Shown: in pieces, positions 17,165-24,244 of the stretch | Position numbering within the stretch: the stretch's first letter is position 1 | Layout of the letters: every line of letters begins with the position of its first letter | Assembly (NCBI GenBank): GCA_964386325.1 | Contig: CAYLQY010000009.1 | Location: 1-64,000, forward strand | Direction: 5' to 3' | DNA: 64,000 nucleotides | DNA from: Anaerorhabdus sp964386325 | GTDB taxonomy: Bacteria; Bacillota_I; Bacilli_A; Erysipelotrichales; Erysipelotrichaceae | Notes under the pieces: generated by a model | What the model was told of the DNA's origin: nothing | Database searches by the model: none | Seen by the model: the letters and a program-made list of their open reading frames with translations, nothing else | Made by a program: the position numbers and the translations under genes

Positions 17165-18091
17165 TTATTTTTTCTTTAAAACGACTGCTTTCATCACTTG
17201 TTTTACATATTTAGCTTCAGCTGGTTTTGTTCCAACTGTAGTAACAGCCCCTGTTGCTGCAGCCATTGAAAGTTTCATAATTTCTTCTAATGTATATTTT
17301 TGATCATACCCATAAGCAATAGCTCCTACCATCGCATCCCCAGCTCCAACTGATGATTTTGTTTCTACATGAATCGGTAGAGCTTGATAAACATTCTCTT
17401 TTGTGACAAAAAGCGCACCTTCTTTTCCTAAAGAAACCACAACCAATACAATGCCGGTTTTAACCAATTCTTTAGCTTTTTCAATACATTGTGGAATTGT
17501 TAATGATTCTTCACCAAAGCATTCCGCAAGTTCTCGACGATTTGGTTTTATAATTGTAGGACAACTCTTAATACCTTCAATTAACGCTTCCCCCGATGTA
17601 TCCAGGATAACAATCGCGCCAAGCTTCTTAACTTCAATAATCATTTTTTGATATACATTACTGTTGATACCATTTGGAACACTACCCGCAAGAATTACTA
17701 CATCAAGTGGTCTGACATTTGCTTTTAATGCATTCACAATCTCAGTAATATTTTTCTTATCCACATGTGGACCAAGTTCATTAAATTCTGTTAAAGAACC
17801 TTTTTTATCAATTACTTTTAAATTAATTCTTGTGTTTTGTTCAACCGTTGATGTAAACAGTGGTATATATCTAGATTCTAAAACTTCTTTAATTGTTGTT
17901 CCAACTGCACCGCCTAAAATCGCATATGCCGTTGATACACCATTTAAAGCACGAATTGTTTTTGATGCATTGATTCCTTTTCCACCTACATCATAGCTTG
18001 CAATTTCAATACGATTTAAATTACCTTTATCAATAGTCTCACATTTTGCTGTTTTATCCAACGAAGGATTTAGTGTTACTGTATGTATCAT
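17165..18091 (-). CDS. PfkB-family hexose-phosphate kinase (FruK/LacC-like)
   Basis: A 308-residue ribokinase-superfamily kinase of the 1-phosphofructokinase/tagatose-6-phosphate kinase group. TLNPSLDKT near the start binds the sugar phosphate, VGGKGIN near 35-41 is the family glycine motif, and SVGAGDAMVGA near 249-259 holds the catalytic aspartate and anion hole. It forms an operon with the Cof-type phosphatase 12 bases upstream. Its last 45 bases are duplicated at 15861-15909. Which of fructose-1-phosphate or tagatose-6-phosphate is used cannot be told. Confidence 0.9.
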   Translation of the reverse strand: MIHTVTLNPSLDKTAKCETIDKGNLNRIEIASYDVGGKGINASKTIRALNGVSTAYAILGGAVGTTIKEVLESRYIPLFTSTVEQNTRINLKVIDKKGSLTEFNELGPHVDKKNITEIVNALKANVRPLDVVILAGSVPNGINSNVYQKMIIEVKKLGAIVILDTSGEALIEGIKSCPTIIKPNRRELAECFGEESLTIPQCIEKAKELVKTGIVLVVVSLGKEGALFVTKENVYQALPIHVETKSSVGAGDAMVGAIAYGYDQKYTLEEIMKLSMAAATGAVTTVGTKPAEAKYVKQVMKAVVLKKK

Positions 18092-18102
18092 CTTTATACC
18101 TC

Positions 18103-18927
18103 CTATATTATTCCATAATGTTTAAATGCATTTTCAATACCATCATCTAAAATATCTGTAGTAATGTAATCTGCAATTTCTTTTATATCTTCACTTCCAT
18201 TACCCATGGATATTCCTATTCCACAATCTCTAATCATTTCGAAATCATTAGAACTATCACCAATCGCAATCGCATCTTCTAATGTTACTCCATAGGCTTC
18301 ACACACAATTTTTGCAGCTGTTCCTTTAGTTTCTGTTCTATAACTAATTTCTACACAATGAGATTTAATTTTTGGATTTCTTAGTGTAGTTAAACAATTA
18401 AATTCGCCTGGTAGTTCTGTTCTTAATCGATTAATCATATCCTCATCTTCTGCATAAACACATATTTTTGAAATACGATCATTTTCATCATAATATCCAA
18501 TCGGGAAGTAACAGTTTGAACGCATAATTTCAATACCTTCTTCAACATTTTTGGCAGACCCTGAGAAATATTCATAAATATGACGATAAGCTACCTCATC
18601 ATAGTATGCCCCGGCATTTCCTTCTAAACAATATCCTAGATTAAACTCAGCTGCTAATTGTCTTACTAACGTAATATCTTCTTTTCTAAACGCTTTATCA
18701 TGAACTCGTTTTCCATGCACATAAACCACGGCTCCTGCGCTAAATACAAAACCATCAACATCTAAATTTAAAAATAACTTGGCTGCTGAAAGTGATCTTC
18801 CTGTGCAAACAAATAATTTATGTCCATTTTCTTTTGCTTTTTTAAGTGCATCCATTGCTGAATATGGCACTGCATTAATCTTTGGGCTATAGAGTGTTCC
18901 ATCAATATCTAAGAATATATATTTCAT
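18103..18927 (-). CDS. HAD-superfamily IIB (Cof-type) phosphatase
   Basis: A 274-residue magnesium-dependent phosphatase. DIDGTL near the N-terminus is motif I, CTGRS near 40-44 motif II, and GDSSNDFEMI near 217-226 motif IV. The C2-type cap lies between about 85 and 190. The start at 18927 follows GAGGTC; an in-frame ATG at 18975 would run back into the terminator of a small RNA and is rejected. Upstream partner of the PfkB kinase, suggesting phosphatase/kinase control of one sugar-phosphate pool. Confidence 0.88.
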   Translation of the reverse strand: MKYIFLDIDGTLYSPKINAVPYSAMDALKKAKENGHKLFVCTGRSLSAAKLFLNLDVDGFVFSAGAVVYVHGKRVHDKAFRKEDITLVRQLAAEFNLGYCLEGNAGAYYDEVAYRHIYEYFSGSAKNVEEGIEIMRSNCYFPIGYYDENDRISKICVYAEDEDMINRLRTELPGEFNCLTTLRNPKIKSHCVEISYRTETKGTAAKIVCEAYGVTLEDAIAIGDSSNDFEMIRDCGIGISMGNGSEDIKEIADYITTDILDDGIENAFKHYGII

Positions 18928-18962
18928 CTTTATGACCTCACTGAGATTATTATAACACAAAG

Positions 18963-19063
18963 AAAAAAGACCCAAAGGTCTTTCTTCTTTTCAAATATAT
19001 ATAAGGGGATAGAATATATCTACACATTGATAGGGGGTCAACGTATAGGCAAGATTTCCTTGC
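18963..19063 (-). ncRNA. C-rich small RNA, copy A
   Basis: Predicted transcript of about 100 bases. 5' stem GCAAG/CTTGC (19049-19063). Second stem TTGA/TCAA, extended by weaker pairs, around loop CCCCCTA (loop at 19031-19037). Linker CTATCCCCTTATA (19000-19012). Terminator AAAGACC/GGTCTTT with T6. It is the most diverged of four copies: its second-stem arms differ completely from the others yet still pair, while loop and linker are unchanged. Likely base-pairs with ribosome sites through its C-rich parts. No conserved reading frame. Confidence 0.8.
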
Positions 19064-19069
19064 ATGATT

Positions 19070-19120
19070 ATAATATCAAACCACTATCAAATAGTTGTGT
19101 TACTTCTATGTGATATTATG
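19070..19120 (-). promoter_or_regulatory. Promoter region of sRNA copy A
   Basis: Read on the minus strand: CATAATATCA then CATAGAAGTA (10-bp-spaced direct repeat), then ACACAACTAT, TTGATAGTGG and a TATTAT -10 box. It aligns without gaps over 51 bases with the regions before copies B, C and D. No TTGACA-like -35 is present, so an activator is expected. Confidence 0.75.
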
Positions 19121-19127
19121 TGAAAGT

Positions 19128-19185
19128 AAAAAACCACATTCATGCACAGAAGATTCACCCTCTTTTAGTATAATTGTGGTTTCTA
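19128..19185 (-). terminator. Terminator of the CpXC gene
   Basis: AAACCACA and TGTGGTTT pair over a long loop and are followed by TTTTT on the minus strand, just downstream of the gene at 19193. Confidence 0.6.
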
Positions 19186-19192
19186 TATTATT

Positions 19193-19849
19193 TTATTGAT
19201 TTACTTTTTTGAATGCTACTTGAGCTCTTTCATACATCCATTCACGATTAACACGTACAAATTCACGTTCATTCACTTCATAACCATCTTCTTCATCCAA
19301 GAACATTTGTTCAAAATCCTTGTAGTTCAATTGCATACGAATTGCTTCATCTTTTACCATGGAAACAATTTCTACAGTTTCATCTTTATTCATATTATAA
19401 ACGGTATACGCAATTTCTTCTTGGGTAGCACGTTTTGAGTCAAGTATTTGTTTCTCGCAAAACATCTTTGCCATTTCAATAATGCGATCATCTAATCCAT
19501 CTTCAAATATTCTTATTTTTTCTACAAATTCCATAATTTTTTTACAATAACGGTATGTATACCCACTTGCAAAATTAAATGGAACTTCCGGTTTTACTTT
19601 CAAATCATTCTCAATCTTATCATCTACTAGCCAAACAATAAATTTCTCTTCTGGATTGTGGTATAAACATGGATACACAATTTGATACACCGAATGACAA
19701 TGTGGACATTCAAATTTAAATACTTCATTGTGAAATAACTTATCGCGTAAATCTGGGTCTAACTGAACATTAATACTATCCCAAGTTATTACTTCGTAAT
19801 CTTTCTCACATTTAGGGCATGTAAACATTCTACTTGTTTGTGTACTCAT
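19193..19849 (-). CDS. CpXC-domain protein
   Basis: A 218-residue protein with the CpXC domain at its N-terminus: FTCPKCEKDY near 9-18 and FECPHCHSVYQ near 47-57 provide two Cys-x-x-Cys pairs, presumably a zinc site. The remaining 150 residues are acidic and helical. The function of the family is not known. Two ATG codons are adjacent; the second (19849) is better spaced from the GGAGG site. A strong hairpin separates it from the gene at 19889, and a small RNA gene follows it. Confidence 0.8.
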   Translation of the reverse strand: MSTQTSRMFTCPKCEKDYEVITWDSINVQLDPDLRDKLFHNEVFKFECPHCHSVYQIVYPCLYHNPEEKFIVWLVDDKIENDLKVKPEVPFNFASGYTYRYCKKIMEFVEKIRIFEDGLDDRIIEMAKMFCEKQILDSKRATQEEIAYTVYNMNKDETVEIVSMVKDEAIRMQLNYKDFEQMFLDEEDGYEVNEREFVRVNREWMYERAQVAFKKVNQ

Positions 19850-19863
19850 CATCTTCCTCCAAG

Positions 19864-19891
19864 AAAAAATGGTAATGAATTACCATTTTTA
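19864..19891. terminator. Terminator between the unknown gene and the CpXC gene
   Basis: AAAAATGGTAAT and ATTACCATTTTT form a perfect 12-bp stem with a 2-base turn. It overlaps the stop of the gene at 19889 and can work in either direction. Confidence 0.8.
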
Positions 19892-20587
19892 TGATTTCTT
19901 CCTTTTTTCAATTTCAGGATAATCTTCTAAAATTTCATTCACAAATTCTTTTAGTTTTTCAAAAGCTTCATCACTTACTTGTACATTGCTTGAAGCTGAT
20001 ACAAGTTGTAGATGGTTATTTAAAAGAATCGGTATGATTTCAACAACTTCATGTTCATGAACACCAATATCGCGATCAGGTTCTTTCAACATTCTTCCTT
20101 CAATAAATCGCGAATTATATTCACTCACTTCAACTAAGTAGCGATAAAACTTACCATCACTTAAGAAATGAACATTCAATACATCGGGATAATGAATATC
20201 TCTCAATTCATCTAATTCTTTTGTTTTTCTTACTTGTGCAAGTTCTCTTGTGCATGCTTCATTTTGAAATATTTCTGCACCTTTTATTTGCATTTCAAAT
20301 GTCGGTTGTTCAATAATTCCAAATTCAACATTCTCTAATTCAAAAGATGTGAAACTTGCAAGGGGCTCTAGAATATTTAAACCTTTAGTACATTCTTCTT
20401 CTGTTGGACCTATCGCTAAAACTTCAAAATTTATATTTCCTGTTATATCTACTATTGCGGTGGTCAGCATATAGCAGTCTTCAATTGAAACATCGATCAT
20501 TTCTTTACAATTTTCGGTTAATGCATCTGCTTCAAATATTTGATACTTGTGATATATCTCATTAAAATGACTTTCTTCTAGAATCAT
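19889..20587 (-). CDS. Protein of unknown function
   Basis: A 232-residue acidic soluble protein that I do not recognise. There is no signal peptide, membrane segment or metal motif. It has a mixed alpha/beta look, with a hydrophobic middle (VLNVHFLSDGKFYRYLVEV near 140-158) and a charged C-terminus rich in Glu and Lys. The ATG at 20587 follows GGAGG; an ATG 8 codons upstream would place that site inside the gene. It lies just upstream of the CpXC gene and may be cotranscribed past the hairpin at 19864. Confidence 0.75.
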   Translation of the reverse strand: MILEESHFNEIYHKYQIFEADALTENCKEMIDVSIEDCYMLTTAIVDITGNINFEVLAIGPTEEECTKGLNILEPLASFTSFELENVEFGIIEQPTFEMQIKGAEIFQNEACTRELAQVRKTKELDELRDIHYPDVLNVHFLSDGKFYRYLVEVSEYNSRFIEGRMLKEPDRDIGVHEHEVVEIIPILLNNHLQLVSASSNVQVSDEAFEKLKEFVNEILEDYPEIEKRKKS

Positions 20588-20664
20588 GATATGCCTCCCT
20601 TCTTTGGACATATTATAGCAAGTTTACTTTTAAATTGAAACTTTAATAATTTGTCTGGGTTTCT

Positions 20665-20693
20665 ATTATACCAACAAGAAAAATGATTCACAA
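20665..20693 (-). promoter_or_regulatory. Promoter of the gene at 20587 with repeat motifs
   Basis: Minus strand TTGTGA, 17-base spacer and TATAAT: a near-consensus promoter. Just upstream, ATTCAC/GTGAAT elements recur (plus-strand GATTCACAAGG at 20686, TATTCACCTT at 20696 and GAATCACCTT at 20713), suggesting an operator. A weaker promoter may lie closer, with TATAAT at 20612-20617. Confidence 0.65.
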
Positions 20694-20757
20694 GGTATTC
20701 ACCTTAGTTATATGAATCACCTTTATTAATGATAACTCTTACTTTCATTCAAGCATA

Positions 20758-20955
20758 TAAAAATACCATTCATTAAATGGCATTTTTAGCTTTTTTACTT
20801 ATACTTCATGGAGCTACCCAATACAGAGTCAAGGGAGAGGGTTTGATCGTATATTAGATAGCTCCAAAAAGTATTAACCTATTCTTTAATACTCATTGAA
20901 TGAGAAAATGAAAAGTAGAATTTACAGAACAAGCAATTCTACTCCTCATTCCCCC
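20758..20955 (-). ncRNA. Predicted structured RNA of about 200 bases
   Basis: The 507-base gap between 20588 and 21094 has no credible gene but four successive hairpins on the minus strand: GAATGAG/CTCATTC enclosing GTAGAATT/AATTCTAC; GTATTAA/TTAATAC; GGAGCTA/TAGCTCC (20810-20865) with loop containing CCCTCTCCC; and a terminator AAAAATGCCATT/AATGGTATTTTT (20758-20788). An AT-rich -10-like box precedes it, with two 20-bp-spaced repeats further up. The 5' end has TAGGGGGA, complementary to the loop of the small RNA family. It does not fold as a 6S rod. Identity is unknown. Confidence 0.55.
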
Positions 20956-20978
20956 TATAATTTAAATTTGGACTTGTT

Positions 20979-21013
20979 ACAGGTTAGTTAGACATAAAAC
21001 AGGTTAATTAGAC
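20979..21013 (-). repeat. Tandem 15-bp repeats upstream of the predicted RNA
   Basis: ACAGGTTAGTTAGAC and ACAGGTTAATTAGAC (plus-strand reading) differ by one base and start exactly 20 bp apart, two helical turns. They sit where an activator would bind relative to the predicted start near 20955. Confidence 0.7.
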
Positions 21014-21094
21014 TAACGCTTGGTAGTAGACATTATTACTATCTACACTACTATGACTGAATTCACAAAAGAAATGAGACACACTTTTTAAAAT

Positions 21095-22432
21095 TTATTC
21101 AATTTTTATGTGTCCAATTATTCTATTATTTGCATTATCCTCTATAACAACATCAGTATTTACATTTGTAGTAAATGTGATTTCTCCTTCACTCTTACTA
21201 ATTACTGTTAATTCAAACGGGATTTGTTTGTTATCTAAGGTGTGTACTTTTACTGACTCAAAGTTTATCATTGACTCTTGATCACTAACAACTATTTTTG
21301 TATAACCATCCGTACCATAATCAAATATATCAATAGTAGGTGAAATTGTATCAATTTGTGTCACTACGAGTGTTTGTTTATCTTTTTGGTTATTGAATCC
21401 AATTACTTCAACGGTATATATTCCATTTTCAACAATTTTCAAATTATGTGAGTTTTCAATTAATTCAGATGTAATTAGACTGCCTTGTTCATTATATAAA
21501 TTGATTTGTTTTATCGGAATTGCGGATATCTCCTGAATTGCATATTCCATATAGGTATTTGAATATTCACCTTCAGTAAGCATATTGATTTTAAATTCTG
21601 GTGCCGCCAAAGCTACCACAAATGCTCCTACTGCAATAATTGTCGATCCGCCTACGATTGTAAATGTATTAATTGCTTCACGTCTGAATACACTTCTAAA
21701 GAAGCTTGTGCTTGCCGTTGCCGCAAGCGGTGGTGCAATCACACCCGATAAACCATATACGTGTCGACAGGCATTCGTAAATACTTCGCTATACAAGTCT
21801 TTTGGCATTGCACTATCCGCAATCGATTTAAGTATCCATGGTGAAGTAGGTGTTAAAAAGAACCCAAGAGAAAATGAAAAGTTTTTTAAACGTTTACATT
21901 CCTTACGTAATTGTTCAATCCCCTTTGACAACATCCTAGAAACTGTCCGCTTAGACACTTTTAGGTACTCCGCAATATCATCTATCTTCATCTTATTTAT
22001 ATACCTCATGACCACTACATCTCTAAGACTATCGTCTAGTTCATTTAGTGCCAAAGACAGAAGATTTTGATCATTATTTTCTGAATTGCGAATACTTCTA
22101 GGATCTATAACATCATTTTCTGATTCAGAGAAATCCATCGATATTTCCTGTTTATACTTCTTTACAAGATCCATTGAAATTGTATAATTCATTCTATTTA
22201 AATACGCAACAAAAAGACGTGGATTTTCAATTTTATCCATGTACTTAAAAAGTTTGATATAGAGTTCTTGGACAACATCAGCTGCAAGTGTTTCATCTTT
22301 AGTATGTTTTAATGCTAAGTAATACTGGGCAGATGCTGTTGCAGCATAAAGCTTTTCAAAAGCTTCTGTATCCCCTTGACTTGCTTTTACTAATAATTTC
22401 CCAAGATCTTCATGAGAACTTTCATTAAACAT
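21095..22432 (-). CDS. ECF-type sigma factor with C-terminal membrane and extracellular domains
   Basis: A 445-residue protein. Residues about 20-90 form sigma region 2 and about 130-185 sigma region 4 (VVMRYINKMKI then AEYLKVSKRTVSRML, an HTH). A single hydrophobic helix lies near 257-282 (TIVGGSTIIAVGAFVVALAA), followed by about 160 residues that look extracellular and beta-rich, with no catalytic motif. Classical ECF factors end after region 4 at about 170-200 residues, so this one is tethered to the membrane and may sense a signal directly. No separate anti-sigma gene is adjacent. Start 22432 follows TGGAGCG. Confidence 0.85.
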   Translation of the reverse strand: MFNESSHEDLGKLLVKASQGDTEAFEKLYAATASAQYYLALKHTKDETLAADVVQELYIKLFKYMDKIENPRLFVAYLNRMNYTISMDLVKKYKQEISMDFSESENDVIDPRSIRNSENNDQNLLSLALNELDDSLRDVVVMRYINKMKIDDIAEYLKVSKRTVSRMLSKGIEQLRKECKRLKNFSFSLGFFLTPTSPWILKSIADSAMPKDLYSEVFTNACRHVYGLSGVIAPPLAATASTSFFRSVFRREAINTFTIVGGSTIIAVGAFVVALAAPEFKINMLTEGEYSNTYMEYAIQEISAIPIKQINLYNEQGSLITSELIENSHNLKIVENGIYTVEVIGFNNQKDKQTLVVTQIDTISPTIDIFDYGTDGYTKIVVSDQESMINFESVKVHTLDNKQIPFELTVISKSEGEITFTTNVNTDVVIEDNANNRIIGHIKIE

Positions 22433-22458
22433 GTTATTCGCTCCATTCGCTTTATAAA

Positions 22459-22491
22459 ACAAAAAGTTTGATACCACAAAGGCATCAAACT
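22459..22491 (-). terminator. Terminator of the mutL-miaA-tcdA operon
   Basis: GTTTGATACC and GGCATCAAAC pair (one mismatch) and are followed on the minus strand by TTTTTGTTTT. Lies between tcdA and the sigma-factor gene. Confidence 0.85.
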
Positions 22492-22598
22492 CTCATCTTA
22501 CTGATTGTTGTCTGTATCGCTTTTGTTGGTATGAAAATAGGTTTGTTTTAAAGATAAATACTTTCTTTATATAGTAATCATAACAAAATTTTCCTAGA

Positions 22599-23330
22599 TT
22601 ACAAATTTTTTGAGTTAAACATGATACTTCTTGTTACAATGCTCGCACATAATAACCCAGACGCTGCTGGCACAAAGACCATACTTGCAGGCGGAATTCT
22701 TTCTTTACGTGTTTTCCCATCTGGATTCAATTCTTGATTTTGTTTAAATGGTATTTCAGATGAGAACACTACTGGTATTTTATAACGAATATTTCGTTTC
22801 TTCGCCATATCTCTACACGCTTTCGCAAGTGGATCATATGTTGTTTTATCCAATGTTGTTTGTGTAACTTTACTTGGATCAAATCGATTCGCCATCCCCA
22901 GTGAACTAATGCATGGAATACCTTTACGATGACACAGCTCAATACAATCTAATTTAGATGTTACTGTATCAATTGCATCAATTACATAATCAATATCTTC
23001 GGTAAAATAACTTTCCAACTCTAGACTAAAGAACTTATCGACACATAGTACCGTGCATGCATCATTATAGGTTGAAATACGTTGCATCATACTTTCTGTT
23101 TTAGAAAATCCAACACGGCTATAGGTCGCATGAATTTGGCGATTAAGATTGCTTAGGGCTACAACATCGTGATCAATCAAAATAAGTTTTCCTATACCGC
23201 TGCGTGCTAATGCTTCAGCTGCATATGAACCTACACCACCTACTCCGATGATAATAACCGTTGCTTTCCTTAATTTATCTATTGATTCTTTACCCACTAA
23301 AAGTTCTACACGTTCAAGTGCATTACTCAT
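22599..23330 (-). CDS. tcdA: tRNA threonylcarbamoyladenosine dehydratase (TcdA/CsdL)
   Basis: A 243-residue E1-like ATP-dependent enzyme that cyclises the t6A modification at position 37 of ANN-decoding tRNAs. The ThiF-type nucleotide site GVGGVGSYAAEALARSG near 29-45 and the downstream DHDVVALSNLNRQ near 52-64 are typical. Its start overlaps the miaA stop by 4 bases, placing two tRNA position-37 modification enzymes in one operon with the mismatch repair gene mutL. Confidence 0.9.
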   Translation of the reverse strand: MSNALERVELLVGKESIDKLRKATVIIIGVGGVGSYAAEALARSGIGKLILIDHDVVALSNLNRQIHATYSRVGFSKTESMMQRISTYNDACTVLCVDKFFSLELESYFTEDIDYVIDAIDTVTSKLDCIELCHRKGIPCISSLGMANRFDPSKVTQTTLDKTTYDPLAKACRDMAKKRNIRYKIPVVFSSEIPFKQNQELNPDGKTRKERIPPASMVFVPAASGLLCASIVTRSIMFNSKNL

Positions 23331-24244
23331 TGTTCATTCCTCCATGCTGCCAACATTTTTTTCAGTTGCTTTATTGAATCTGGTTCTTGCATATCTATCC
23401 AATGTATTGGCATTTGATTATTAAACCATGTATATTGCCTTTTGGCAAATTGTCTAGAATGCTTTTTAATTTCTTCAACAACTTCATCTTTGGTACTTGT
23501 TTTATCAAAATAGGATCGCCACTCACGGTAACCAATCCCCTGCATCGCATGATCATCAAAGGTTACACCTTGTGCCAACAAACCTTTAATTTCATCAAGA
23601 AGTCCCTCTTCTACCATCATATCTACACGTGCATTAATTCGCTCATATAGTGTCGCACGATCCATCGTACAACCAATGATGAAAGCATTGTATATTGGTT
23701 TATGTTCTTGACTTGCAATCTGATCGGATTTAGTAACTGCCGTCATTTCATAAATTAATAAAGCTCGTATTAATCGTTTGCGATTATTAGGATGAATTGC
23801 TTGTGCCTGTTCAGGATCTATCTTTTGTAGTTCCATTACAAGTTCTTCATTATTCATCGCTTCTAGTTTTTTAATAATTTCTTCATCTGCTTCTTCTTGT
23901 GTGTTAAATTCATAATCATAAATACACGCTTTGATATATAATCCTGTTCCACCAACAATCATAGGCAAGTGATTTCTCATCGTTATTTCATCAATTTTCT
24001 CACGCGCTATTTTTTGAAAATCGGCAACACTGAATTTATCTTTCGGTTCTAAAATATCAATGCAATGATGTGGAACATCCATCATCTCTTCTTGTTTGAT
24101 TTTTCCAGAACCAATCGTAAAGTCCTTAAATACTTGAATCGAATCGCCACTAATAATTTCTGCATCCAACTCATTCGCAAGTTCAATGGATAAAGATGTT
24201 TTCCCTACTGCTGTAGGTCCTACTAGTACTACTACTTTTTTCAT
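23327..24244 (-). CDS. miaA: tRNA dimethylallyltransferase
   Basis: Adds a dimethylallyl group to A37 of UNN-decoding tRNAs. 305 residues, standard length. The P-loop GPTAVGKTSLS sits at about 8-18, GDSIQVF near 34-40 and GGTGLYI near 98-104. The gene overlaps mutL by 4 bases upstream and tcdA by 4 bases downstream, so the three are tightly coupled, as mutL-miaA often is in Bacillota. Confidence 0.96.
   Translation of the reverse strand: MKKVVVLVGPTAVGKTSLSIELANELDAEIISGDSIQVFKDFTIGSGKIKQEEMMDVPHHCIDILEPKDKFSVADFQKIAREKIDEITMRNHLPMIVGGTGLYIKACIYDYEFNTQEEADEEIIKKLEAMNNEELVMELQKIDPEQAQAIHPNNRKRLIRALLIYEMTAVTKSDQIASQEHKPIYNAFIIGCTMDRATLYERINARVDMMVEEGLLDEIKGLLAQGVTFDDHAMQGIGYREWRSYFDKTSTKDEVVEEIKKHSRQFAKRQYTWFNNQMPIHWIDMQEPDSIKQLKKMLAAWRNEQ

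Noticed and set aside
20758..20955. 6S RNA
   Set aside because: The hairpins are consecutive; there is no long closing stem joining the 5' and 3' ends or central open bubble.
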